From Micromonospora chalcea (lineage in GTDB: Bacteria > Actinomycetota > Actinomycetes > Mycobacteriales > Micromonosporaceae): a DNA stretch of 64,000 bases. The stretch covers positions 31,885 through 95,884 of the forward strand of contig NZ_MAGP01000097.1 of NCBI RefSeq assembly GCF_002926165.1, in the 5' to 3' direction. Under the pieces are notes generated by a model. The model was not told the DNA's origin and did not search any database. It was given only the letters and a program-made list of their open reading frames with translations. The first letter of the stretch is position 1. Every line of letters begins with the position of its first letter. Shown piece by piece: positions 39,811 to 48,284 of this stretch. A program made the position numbers and the translations under genes.

Positions 39811-41843
39811 GTCGTCTCGTCTCCCGTCAGTGGGCCGGCGGGCACCGGGATCAGCGTCCCGGCGGCCCAGTGGGTCAGCTGGTCGGCGAAGTGCGGATCG
39901 CCGGGGCGCCCGGACGCGCCGAACGGGACGATCCAGCGGCTGGCCGCCCGGTCGGTCAGGTCCCACACGTAGCGGGCCACCGGGCCGCGCCAGCAGGCGT
40001 CGGAGACGCCCGGCACGCTGGAGGTGGCCAGCACGCAGTCGGTGTCACCGGCCAGCGCCACCCGCTCCCGCATCGCGGTCACCGCGTCGGTGACCGCCGG
40101 GGCGACGCCCAGGTGCACCGGGTGCAGCAGGTGCCGGCTGCCCCACTCACCGGGCGGCGGGCCGGCGGCCACCTCGGCCAGCGCCTCGGCCGCCGGTTCC
40201 GCGAGGTCGAACCCGGCCGCGAGGTGATCCAGCGCCAGGCCGATCCGCGCCGCCGGGTCGGTCCAGGGGGCGAACAGCTCGTCGAACCCGCACGGCTCGT
40301 CGAGCGCACGCAACCCCGGGTGTACGCGCAGCCGCCGGGCCAGCGCCGCCCGCCAGGCCGCGTACGCGCCCGCCTCGGCCGACCCGCCCGCCATCGCCCG
40401 GTCCCATCGGCGCAGCCGCCGCAGCAGCGCGCGGGCGGGTTCGTCGAGCCGGCCCGGGTCGAGCCGGTCGAGCAGCCGGTACAGCGGGCCGGCCGGGAGC
40501 CGGTCGTCGGTGTGCACTGTGGACGCCTCGGCGCCCTCGGCGAGCAGCGCGCGGATCCGGCGCGCCCGGTGCGGCGGGGCGAAGTCGACACCGTGCGCTG
40601 CGACGTCGTCGCGGCGGTCGTTGGCGCACACCGCCACGCCGTCGACCCGCTCGTCCACCGGCGGCACGTAGTCGCCCCGCCACCGGTAGGCCGGCTCCCA
40701 GGCCGGCACCGGCTCCCGGCGGCACCGTTCGTCGCGTACCGGGACCAGGCCGGCGACCAGACGGCGGACGCCGCCCTCGGTGTCGGCGGTGAGCACGCTG
40801 TTGACCGGCTCGACCCAGTGGCGCAGCGCGTCGGCGACGTCGGCGGCGCGCCGGGCGCGCAGCAGCGGCAGCAGCGCCTCGAAGCCGAGCCGGGCCTCCA
40901 CCCGGCTCGGGGCGCGCAGCGCGATGGCCTCGCCGGTGACCCGGTCGTGGTCGATCACCGGCCCGCGCGGCGTCTCGATCACCTCGACCGTCTCCGGGTC
41001 GCCGCCGCGGACCTCGATCTCCTCGACGTGACGCGCGACCGGGGTCCAGCCGTCGGCGTCGCGCGCCAGCACCCGGTCGCCGTCGCGGCGCAGCCGCTCG
41101 CGGTAGAGGTCCTGGTAGTCGGCCATCGCGTTGGTGACGGCCCAGGCCACGTGCCCGGTGTGGCCGAAGTGCGGCAGGCCCGGCACGCCGGGGAAGGCGA
41201 GGCCGACCACGTCGAACTCCGGGCAGGCCAGCCGGACCTGCTGGTAGACGCCGGGCAGTTCGAGCAGCCGGTGCGGGTCGCCGGCGATCAGCGGGCCGCG
41301 CCCGGTGGCCGGGTCGGCGGGCAGCACCCAGGCGTTGCTGCCCGACGACGCGGGTCCCTCCACGGCGAACAGTCCGGCCGCATCGGGGCCGAGCGTGCGG
41401 GCCACGTGCGCGTGCCAGAGCTTGTTCGGGAAGGTGGAGAACAGCACGTGCTGGACGAGGAACACGCCGAGCGGCGACCAGGGGCGCCAGGGTTCGGGCG
41501 CGGCGCCGGTGGCGGCGAACTCGGGTGCGGCGGCGGCGCCCTCGGCGAGTCCGGCGTTGACCCCGTCCACGTACGCCTCGACCCACCGCCGGGTGTCCGG
41601 GTCCAGCCGTTCGTAGCAGCGCCGGGCGGTGTCGTCCAGCCGTACGCGGCGGGCGAACCGGTCCCACGCCAGCTCGGACGGTCCGACGTGGGCGGCCAGG
41701 CGGCCCTCGGCACGCCATCGTTCGACGCTGATCTGCCACGCCCGGTCGGTCGCGGCGACACGCCCCTGCAGACGGGCCAGCGCGTCGGCGTCACCGGCCC
41801 ACAGTTGCGGCACGCCCCACTGATCGCGATCGACGCGCGTCAC
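39807..41843 (-). CDS. penicillin-acylase family N-terminal-nucleophile hydrolase
   Basis: A 678-aa member of the penicillin/AHL acylase family, made as a precursor that cuts itself at a Gly-Ser bond to expose the serine nucleophile. The processing site is G168-S169 in ASSGSNAWVLP; FPGVPGLPHFGHTGHVAWA and NAMADYQDLYRE follow as in the family. No signal peptide is visible from the GTG start, though homologues such as PvdQ and penicillin G acylase are exported. Within an iron-regulated desferrioxamine locus it could remove an acyl group from a siderophore precursor or recycle acylated siderophores, as PvdQ does for pyoverdine. Confidence 0.88.
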   Translation of the reverse strand: MTRVDRDQWGVPQLWAGDADALARLQGRVAATDRAWQISVERWRAEGRLAAHVGPSELAWDRFARRVRLDDTARRCYERLDPDTRRWVEAYVDGVNAGLAEGAAAAPEFAATGAAPEPWRPWSPLGVFLVQHVLFSTFPNKLWHAHVARTLGPDAAGLFAVEGPASSGSNAWVLPADPATGRGPLIAGDPHRLLELPGVYQQVRLACPEFDVVGLAFPGVPGLPHFGHTGHVAWAVTNAMADYQDLYRERLRRDGDRVLARDADGWTPVARHVEEIEVRGGDPETVEVIETPRGPVIDHDRVTGEAIALRAPSRVEARLGFEALLPLLRARRAADVADALRHWVEPVNSVLTADTEGGVRRLVAGLVPVRDERCRREPVPAWEPAYRWRGDYVPPVDERVDGVAVCANDRRDDVAAHGVDFAPPHRARRIRALLAEGAEASTVHTDDRLPAGPLYRLLDRLDPGRLDEPARALLRRLRRWDRAMAGGSAEAGAYAAWRAALARRLRVHPGLRALDEPCGFDELFAPWTDPAARIGLALDHLAAGFDLAEPAAEALAEVAAGPPPGEWGSRHLLHPVHLGVAPAVTDAVTAMRERVALAGDTDCVLATSSVPGVSDACWRGPVARYVWDLTDRAASRWIVPFGASGRPGDPHFADQLTHWAAGTLIPVPAGPLTGDETT

Positions 41844-41894
41844 CGTCTCGGCCCGCCTCGGCGCGCCGGGCGGCGGTTCCGTTCCACAGTCAAC

Positions 41895-41913
41895 TTAGGA
41901 TAACCTCCCCTAA
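41895..41913 (-). promoter_or_regulatory. IdeR/DmdR iron box, penicillin-acylase/GNAT promoter
   Basis: TTAGGATAACCTCCCCTAA matches 14 of 19 positions of the iron-box consensus TTAGGTTAGGCTAACCTAA. On the minus strand it covers TATCCT (41897-41902), a plausible -10, about 50 nt before the GTG. Confidence 0.7.
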
Positions 41914-41996
41914 CCGAGGGCGACCTTACCGCGACACGCGGCAGGCGCCAACCGGCGGTAGTTCCAGGACAAAGAGCACCGAGTCGCGCTTGCTAG

Positions 41997-42015
41997 TTAG
42001 GCGAGCCTAACCTAA
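41997..42015 (+). promoter_or_regulatory. IdeR/DmdR iron box, desABCD promoter
   Basis: TTAGGCGAGCCTAACCTAA matches 16 of 19 consensus positions and lies 56 nt before desA. Iron-loaded IdeR/DmdR would repress desferrioxamine synthesis here. Confidence 0.85.
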
Positions 42016-42071
42016 CCTGATCGCCGCGGCTGTGGCCGCACGTCCTGTCCGTACGACCGCTGGGAAGTCGC

Positions 42072-43625
42072 ATGAGTTCGATCGGGAGCCCGACCGGCGC
42101 CGCGCCCACCGACACCGGCCGCGCCGCCGCCACGGCCCGCGACCACCTGTTCAACGCCGGCTCGCTCGGGCGGTACCGGGACGTGCTGGCGCGCGGCGTC
42201 GACCGGGTCGCCCGGCGGGTCGGCGAGGTGGACACGCCGTTCACCGGCGTCACGCCCGACCAGCTGGCGCCGCTCATCGGCGGCATCGACCTCGACCGGC
42301 CGCTCGGCGACACCGACGCCGCCCTGGACGAGCTGCACGACGTGTGGCTACGCGACGCGGTGTGGTTCCACCACCCGCGCTACCTGGCCCACCTCAACTG
42401 CCCGGTGGTCATCCCGGCGCTGCTCGGCGAGGCGGTGCTCAGCGCGGTGAACTCCTCACTGGACACCTGGGACCAGAGCACCGGGGCCACCCTGATGGAG
42501 CGGCGCCTGATCGAGTGGACGGCCGGGCGGATCGGGCTGGGTCCGACCGCCGACGGGGTGTTCACCAGCGGCGGCACCCAGTCGAACCTCCAGGCCATGC
42601 TGCTGGCCCGGGAGGAGGCGTACCGCCGGGCGGTGGGTGGCGCGGCCACCCGGCCGGACCGGCCGCAGGTGCTGTCCCAGCTGCGCGTCATCACCTCCGC
42701 GGCCGGGCACTTCAGCGTGCAGAAGGCCGCCAAGCTGCTCGGCCTCGCCGCCGACGCGGTGCTCACCGTGCCCACCGACGCGGCCCGCCGGATGCGCGCC
42801 GACGAGCTGGCCCGCACGATCGACAGCTGCCACCGCGACGGTCAGGTGGTGATGGCAGTGGTCGCCACCGCCGGCACCACCGACTTCGGCAGCATCGACC
42901 CCCTGCCCGAGATCGCCGACATCTGCGCCGACGCGGGCGTCTGGCTGCACGTCGACGCCGCGTACGGCTGCGGGCTGCTCGTCTCCCCCACCCGCCGCCA
43001 CCTGCTCGACGGCATCGAGCGGGCCACCTCGGTGACAGTCGACTACCACAAGTCGTTCTTCCAGCCGGTCAGCTCCAGCGCGCTGCTGGTGCGCGACGGC
43101 CGGGCGCTGCGCCACGCCACCTGGCACGCCGACTACCTCAACCCGGCCCGCGCCGTCGAGCAGGGCATCCCGAACCAGGTCGACAAGAGCATCCAGACGA
43201 CGCGGCGGTTCGACGCCTGCAAGCTCTGGCTGACCCTGCGGATCATGGGGCCGGACGCGGTCGGCGCGCTCTCCGACCAGGTCGTCGACCTCGCGGCGCA
43301 GGCGTGGCAGCGGCTCGACGCCGACCCGCGCTTCGAGGTGGCCGCACCGTCGCAGCTGAGCACAGTGGTCTTCCGCTACCGGCCGTCCGGCCTCGCGCCC
43401 GACCTGGCCGACGAGGCCAACCTGCACGCCCGCGACGCGCTGGCCGCCTCCGGCGCCGCCCTGGTCGCCGGCACCAAGGTCGACGGCGCGCACCACCTGA
43501 AGCTCACGCTGCTCAACCCCGAGACCACAGTGGACGACATCGCCCACGTGCTGGACCTCATCGCCGACCACGCCGCCTGGTACGCCCGGACCGCTGCCGC
43601 CGAGCTGTCCTGCCCGGTCGGCTGA
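42072..43625 (+). CDS. desA: lysine decarboxylase of desferrioxamine synthesis
   Basis: A 517-aa group II PLP decarboxylase that makes cadaverine from lysine, the first step in desferrioxamine synthesis. TSGGTQSNLQAM (~170) binds the cofactor phosphate, HVDAAYGCG contains the PLP-pairing Asp, and the Schiff-base lysine is K327 in VDYHKSFFQPVS. The family includes diaminobutyrate decarboxylases, but the order decarboxylase, N-hydroxylase, acyltransferase, NIS synthetase identifies DesA. It heads the four-gene operon under the iron box at 41997. Confidence 0.95.
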   Translation: MSSIGSPTGAAPTDTGRAAATARDHLFNAGSLGRYRDVLARGVDRVARRVGEVDTPFTGVTPDQLAPLIGGIDLDRPLGDTDAALDELHDVWLRDAVWFHHPRYLAHLNCPVVIPALLGEAVLSAVNSSLDTWDQSTGATLMERRLIEWTAGRIGLGPTADGVFTSGGTQSNLQAMLLAREEAYRRAVGGAATRPDRPQVLSQLRVITSAAGHFSVQKAAKLLGLAADAVLTVPTDAARRMRADELARTIDSCHRDGQVVMAVVATAGTTDFGSIDPLPEIADICADAGVWLHVDAAYGCGLLVSPTRRHLLDGIERATSVTVDYHKSFFQPVSSSALLVRDGRALRHATWHADYLNPARAVEQGIPNQVDKSIQTTRRFDACKLWLTLRIMGPDAVGALSDQVVDLAAQAWQRLDADPRFEVAAPSQLSTVVFRYRPSGLAPDLADEANLHARDALAASGAALVAGTKVDGAHHLKLTLLNPETTVDDIAHVLDLIADHAAWYARTAAAELSCPVG

Positions 43626-43652
43626 CCCCCCGTCGAGGAGAACGAGAACCCC

Positions 43653-44927
43653 ATGTCGACCCACGACTTCATCGCCGTCGGGCTGGGCCCCTACAACCTC
43701 GGCCTGGCCTGCCTCACCGCGCCGATCGACGACCTCGACGGGCTGTTCCTGGAGGCCCGCGACAGCTTCGACTGGCATCCCGGCATGCTGCTCGAATCGA
43801 CCCGGCTCCAGACGCCGTTCATCGCCGACCTGGTCACGCTCGCGGACCCCACCTCGCCGTACTCGTTCCTGAGCTACCTGAAGGAGACCGGGCGGCTCTA
43901 CCCGTTCTACATCCGGGAGAGCTTCTTCCCGCTGCGCGCCGAGTACAACGACTACTGCCGCTGGGCCGCCGCCAAGCTGCCGAACCTGCGCTTCCGGCAC
44001 GCCGTCACCGCCGTCGAGTACGACGCGACCGACGACCGGTACGTGGTGCGCGCCGACATGCCGGACGGGCCGGTCACCCACCGGGCCCGGCACCTCGTGC
44101 TCGGCACCGGCACGCCGCCGTACCTGCCGCCGGCCTGCGCCGGGCTGGGCGGTGACATGATCCACAACTCGCGCTACCTGGAACACCGGGAGGCGCTGCG
44201 GGCCAAGGACAGCATCACGATCGTCGGCAGCGGCCAGAGCGCCGCCGAGATCTTCCACGACCTGCTCGGCGACATCGACACGTACGGCTACCAGCTCACC
44301 TGGGTGACCCGCTCGCCCCGGTTCTTCCCGCTGGAGTACACCAAGCTCACGCTGGAGATGACCTCACCGGACTACGTGGACTACTTCCACGCGCTGCCCG
44401 AGCCGACCCGCTACGCGCTGGAGGCCGCGCAGAAGCCGCTGTTCAAGGGCATCAACGCCGACCTGATCAACGACATCTACGACCTGCTGTACGCCAAGAG
44501 CCTGCACGGGCCGGCGCCGACCCGGCTGCTCACCAACACGGAACTGGTCGAGGCGGCGTACGCCGACGGCCGCTACCGCCTCGGGCTGCGCCACACCGAG
44601 CAGGACCGCGCGTTCACGCTGGACACCGCAGGACTGGTGCTGGCCACCGGCTACCACTACCGGGTGCCGGAGTTCCTCGCGCCGGTACGCGACCGGCTGC
44701 GCTTCGACGCGCACGGCCGCTTCGACGTGGCCCGCAACTACAGCGTCGACCACACCGGCCGCCGGGTGTTCCTGCAGAACGGGGGCACGCACACGCACAG
44801 CATCACCTCGCCGGACCTGGGCATGGGTCCGTACCGCAACTCGTGGCTGATCCGGGAGATGACCGGCCGCGAGCACTACCCGGTGGAGAAGAGCATCGCC
44901 TTCCAGGAGTTCGGAGCGCCGGCGTGA
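43653..44927 (+). CDS. desB: cadaverine/lysine N-monooxygenase
   Basis: A 424-aa flavin-dependent N-hydroxylating monooxygenase that converts cadaverine to N-hydroxycadaverine. FAD loop [12 protein letters not shown] (residues 8-19), NADPH loop [12 protein letters not shown] (~191) and the late [12 protein letters not shown] motif are typical of the DesB/IucD group. The ATG follows GAGGAG by 9 nt, 27 nt after desA. Its stop overlaps the desC GTG. Confidence 0.96.
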   Translation: MSTHDFIAVGLGPYNLGLACLTAPIDDLDGLFLEARDSFDWHPGMLLESTRLQTPFIADLVTLADPTSPYSFLSYLKETGRLYPFYIRESFFPLRAEYNDYCRWAAAKLPNLRFRHAVTAVEYDATDDRYVVRADMPDGPVTHRARHLVLGTGTPPYLPPACAGLGGDMIHNSRYLEHREALRAKDSITIVGSGQSAAEIFHDLLGDIDTYGYQLTWVTRSPRFFPLEYTKLTLEMTSPDYVDYFHALPEPTRYALEAAQKPLFKGINADLINDIYDLLYAKSLHGPAPTRLLTNTELVEAAYADGRYRLGLRHTEQDRAFTLDTAGLVLATGYHYRVPEFLAPVRDRLRFDAHGRFDVARNYSVDHTGRRVFLQNGGTHTHSITSPDLGMGPYRNSWLIREMTGREHYPVEKSIAFQEFGAPA

Positions 44928-45508
44928 GCGCGTTCACCCGCGTCGACGACGCGCTGGGCGAGTTCGCGCTGCGCCCGCTGGACCCGGACGCCGACGCCGC
45001 GCTGCTGCACCGCTGGGTCACCCATCCCAAGTCCGCGTTCTGGCTGATGCAGGACGCCGACGTGGCCGCGGTCGCCGCCGAGTACCGGCGCATTGCCGAC
45101 CACCCGCACCACGACGCGTACCTCGGGTCGTGGCGCGGCACCCCGGCGTTCCTGGCCGAACGGTACGACCCGGCGCACGTCGAGCTGGTCGGCCTGTACG
45201 ACCCGGAGCCCGGCGACGTGGGCATGCACTTCCTCTGCGCGCCCGCCGACACGCCGGTGCACGGCTTCACCCGCGCCGTCATCACCACGGTGATGGCCTG
45301 GCTGTTCGCCGACCCGGCGACCCGCCGCGTGGTGGTGGAACCGGACGTGCGCAACACCGCCGTGCACGCGCTCAACGCGGCCGTCGGCTTCACCGTCGTC
45401 GGCCCGATCCGCAAGCCCGAGAAGGAGGCGCTGCTCAGCGTCTGCACCCGGGACCAGTTCCGGGCCGCCACCGGCGCGCCCGCAGGCGAGGAAGGGGCAC
45501 CGGCGTGA
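44924..45508 (+). CDS. desC: hydroxylamine acyltransferase (GNAT)
   Basis: A 194-aa IucB-type GNAT that acylates N-hydroxycadaverine with succinyl-CoA or acetyl-CoA. Key segments are [25 protein letters not shown] and [16 protein letters not shown]. The GTG at 44924 overlaps the desB stop and gives the expected N-terminus. A divergent paralogue is encoded at 39253-39810. Its own stop overlaps the desD GTG. Confidence 0.94.
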   Translation: MSAFTRVDDALGEFALRPLDPDADAALLHRWVTHPKSAFWLMQDADVAAVAAEYRRIADHPHHDAYLGSWRGTPAFLAERYDPAHVELVGLYDPEPGDVGMHFLCAPADTPVHGFTRAVITTVMAWLFADPATRRVVVEPDVRNTAVHALNAAVGFTVVGPIRKPEKEALLSVCTRDQFRAATGAPAGEEGAPA

Positions 45509-47289
45509 ACGCCAGCGCAGCAGTGGACCACCTGACCCCCGAGGCGTGGGCGACCGCCAACCGGCTGCTGGTGCGCAAGGCGCTCGCCGAGTTCGCCCAC
45601 GAGCGCCTGATCACCCCCGAGCCCACCGGCCCCGGGCAGTGGCTGGTCCGCAGCGACGACGCCGCCGTCGAGTACCGGTTCGCGGCGCGGCGGCTGGCGC
45701 TGGACCATTGGGAGGTCGACGCGGACAGCATCGTGCGCCGCCGCGACGGCGCGGACCTGCCGCCGGACGCCGTGGATCTGTGCGTGGAGCTGCGCGGCGC
45801 GCTCGGCCTCACCGACGCGATCCTGCCGGTCTACCTGGAGGAGATCACCTCCACGCTGGCCGGGACCGCGTACAAGCTGGCCAAGCCCGCGGTGAGCGCC
45901 GCCGAGCTGGCCGCCGCCGGGTTCCAGGCGATCGAGACCGGCATGACCGAGGGCCACCCCTGCTTCGTGGCCAACAACGGCCGCCTCGGCTTCGGCGTGC
46001 ACGAGTACCGCGCGTACGCCCCGGAGGCCGCCGCGCCGGTACGGCTGCTCTGGCTCGCCGCGCACCGCGACCACACCACGTTCACCTGCGCCGACGACCT
46101 GGACTACGACACGCTGATGCGGGCCGAGCTGGGCGAGGCGACGCTGGCCGGGTTCACCGGCACGCTCACCGGGCTGGGCCTGGACCCGGCCGACTACCTG
46201 TTCGTCCCCGTGCACCCGTGGCAGTGGTGGAACAAGCTCGCCGTCACGTTCGCCGGTGAGGTGGCCGCGCGCCGGCTGGTCTGCCTCGGCGAAGGGCCGG
46301 ACGAATACCTGGCGCAGCAGTCCATCCGCACCTTCTTCAACGTCAGCGACCCGGCGAAGCACTACGTGAAGACCGCGCTGTCGGTGCTGAACATGGGCTT
46401 CATGCGCGGGCTGTCCGCCGCGTACATGGAGGCCACGCCGGCGATCAACGACTGGCTGGCCGGGCTGATCGAGGGCGACCCGGTGCTCAAGCGCACCGGC
46501 CTGTCGATCATCCGGGAGCGCGCCGCGATCGGTTACCGGCACCGGCAGTACGAGGCGGCCACCGATCGCTATTCGCCGTACCGGAAGATGCTGGCGGCGC
46601 TGTGGCGGGAGAGCCCGGTGCCCGGGCTGGAACCCGGGCGGCGGCTGGCCACCATGGCCTCGCTGCTGCACCTGGACCGCGACGGCCGGTCACTGGCCGC
46701 GGCGCTGATCGACGAGTCCGGGCTGGCCCCGGCCGACTGGCTGCGCCGCTACCTGGACGCCTACCTGGTGCCGCTGCTGCACAGCCTGTACGCCCACGAC
46801 CTGGCGTTCATGCCGCACGGCGAGAACGTCATCCTGGTGCTGCGCGACGGCGTCGTCGAGCGGGTCGTGTTCAAGGACATCGCCGAGGAGATCGTGGTGA
46901 TGGACCCGGACGCGGACCTGCCGGAGCGGGTCCGGCGGATCCGGGCCGCCGTACCCGAGGACGAGAAGATCCTGTCCATCTTCACCGACGTCTTCGACTG
47001 CTTCCTGCGGCACCTCAGCGCCACCCTGCACACCCGGGGCGTGCTCGACCAGGCCGAGTTCTGGCGCACCGTCGCCGCGTGCGCCGCCGACTACGCCGCC
47101 ATGGTGCCGCACCTGGCCGACCGGATGCGCCGGCACGACCTGTTCGCGCCGGAGTTCACGCTGTCCTGCCTCAACCGGCTCCAGCTGCGCAACAACCAGC
47201 AGATGGTGGACCTGTCCGACCCGTCGGCCGCGTTGCAGTTCGCCGGCACGCTGGTCAACCCGCTCGCCCCGTACGCGCCGCGCGGATGA
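45505..47289 (+). CDS. desD: NIS synthetase, desferrioxamine-forming
   Basis: A 594-aa IucA/IucC-family, NRPS-independent siderophore synthetase. It activates the succinyl-hydroxamate with ATP, then oligomerises and macrocyclises it to desferrioxamine-type products. Family signatures include GHPCFVANNGRLGFG (~150), VPVHPWQWWNKL, QQSIRTFFN, YVKTALSVLNMGFMRG and AHDLAFMPHGENV. The overlaps through the operon suggest stoichiometric translation. A bidirectional hairpin ends the operon. Confidence 0.96.
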   Translation: MNASAAVDHLTPEAWATANRLLVRKALAEFAHERLITPEPTGPGQWLVRSDDAAVEYRFAARRLALDHWEVDADSIVRRRDGADLPPDAVDLCVELRGALGLTDAILPVYLEEITSTLAGTAYKLAKPAVSAAELAAAGFQAIETGMTEGHPCFVANNGRLGFGVHEYRAYAPEAAAPVRLLWLAAHRDHTTFTCADDLDYDTLMRAELGEATLAGFTGTLTGLGLDPADYLFVPVHPWQWWNKLAVTFAGEVAARRLVCLGEGPDEYLAQQSIRTFFNVSDPAKHYVKTALSVLNMGFMRGLSAAYMEATPAINDWLAGLIEGDPVLKRTGLSIIRERAAIGYRHRQYEAATDRYSPYRKMLAALWRESPVPGLEPGRRLATMASLLHLDRDGRSLAAALIDESGLAPADWLRRYLDAYLVPLLHSLYAHDLAFMPHGENVILVLRDGVVERVVFKDIAEEIVVMDPDADLPERVRRIRAAVPEDEKILSIFTDVFDCFLRHLSATLHTRGVLDQAEFWRTVAACAADYAAMVPHLADRMRRHDLFAPEFTLSCLNRLQLRNNQQMVDLSDPSAALQFAGTLVNPLAPYAPRG

Positions 47290-47293
47290 CGGA

Positions 47294-47324
47294 AGCGGGC
47301 CGGCGCGTCGTGCGCCGGCCCGCT
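47294..47324. terminator. bidirectional hairpin between desD and uptake operon
   Basis: Perfect 13-bp arms (47294-47306, 47312-47324), loop 5 nt, 5 nt after the desD stop and just beyond the convergent operon's last gene. Confidence 0.85.
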
Positions 47325-47336
47325 CCCACGGGACGA

Positions 47337-48239
47337 TCAGTTCTCCGCGCGACCGGCCCGCCAGTAGCCCATGAACGCCACCGCGCGCCGGTCCATGCCC
47401 CGCTCGGTGACCAGGTGCCGCCGCAGGCCGCGGATCACCGCCGCCTCCCCGGCCAGCCAGGCGTAGAGCGCCGCGCCGTCGGGCCGCTCCGGCACCTCCC
47501 AGAGGATGTCCCGGTCCACGTCCACCTCGGCCAGCGGCGCGGCGCCCGCCGCGACAGGTACCGGCACCAGCCGGCCGGCCAGGCTCGTCACGGCCGGGGT
47601 GAGCCGGCTGCCGTGCGGGGCGCCGTCGCGGGGCAGCCAGGTCACCGTGACGCCGGCCGGGGGCCGGCAGGGCAGCTCGTCGCCGGTCTCCGGCACCTCC
47701 ACCAGCGCGTGCCCGCGCGCGTCGGCGGGCAGCCGCTCCAGGATCGCGCAGATCGCCGGCGCTGCGGTCTCGTCGCCGGCCAGCAGCAGCGTCGCCCCGG
47801 CGGGCGGCTGGAACTCGACACCGCCGTGCGGGCCGTCCCAGCCGGCGTCCGGGCCGACCACGGCGATCCGGTCGCCGAGGCGGGCCCGCCGGGCCCAGCG
47901 GGTGGCCGGGCCGCCGTCGCCGTGCAGCGCCATGTCCACGTCCACCTCGTACGCCTCCGGCCGGACCGCGCGGACGGTGTAGGTGCGGATCGGGCTGCGC
48001 AGCGCTTCCGGCAGCTCACGCCACCGCGGGAACCAGTCCGGCCCGTCGGGCAGCTCCCCCGACGCGCCGTCGACCGGCGGCAGGGCCAGCTTGATCCGCT
48101 GGTCGTACCCGTTGTCGGCGAACCGGTCCAGGTCCGGGCCGGTGAGCGTCACGCGCAGGAACGACGGGCCGAGCCGGCGTAGCGCGCGGACCTCGACGGT
48201 GAAGACTCGCCAGGGCGCGACGGCCAGGGTGCTGGTCAT
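47337..48239 (-). CDS. siderophore-interacting protein, NAD(P)H:ferric-siderophore reductase
   Basis: A 300-aa FAD-dependent ferric reductase of the SIP/ViuB family, which releases iron from imported siderophore in the cytosol. An N-terminal FAD barrel contains YDQRIKLALP and SPIRTYTVRAV (the RxYS/T flavin motif), followed by WARRARLGDRIAVVGP. The C-terminal NAD(P)H domain includes LLLAGDETAAPAICAIL and YAWLAGEAAVIRGLRRHL. It is the last gene of the four-gene uptake operon, 45 nt after the permease. Confidence 0.93.
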   Translation of the reverse strand: MTSTLAVAPWRVFTVEVRALRRLGPSFLRVTLTGPDLDRFADNGYDQRIKLALPPVDGASGELPDGPDWFPRWRELPEALRSPIRTYTVRAVRPEAYEVDVDMALHGDGGPATRWARRARLGDRIAVVGPDAGWDGPHGGVEFQPPAGATLLLAGDETAAPAICAILERLPADARGHALVEVPETGDELPCRPPAGVTVTWLPRDGAPHGSRLTPAVTSLAGRLVPVPVAAGAAPLAEVDVDRDILWEVPERPDGAALYAWLAGEAAVIRGLRRHLVTERGMDRRAVAFMGYWRAGRAEN

Positions 48240-48284
48240 GCGTCATTCCTCTCACGTGCGGGGGGTGGTTCGTCGGCGAACGGG

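Noticed and set aside
39807..41843. Beta-lactam (penicillin G) acylase for antibiotic metabolism
   Set aside because: The family match is real, but iron-box control and coupling to a siderophore GNAT make a siderophore role more likely.
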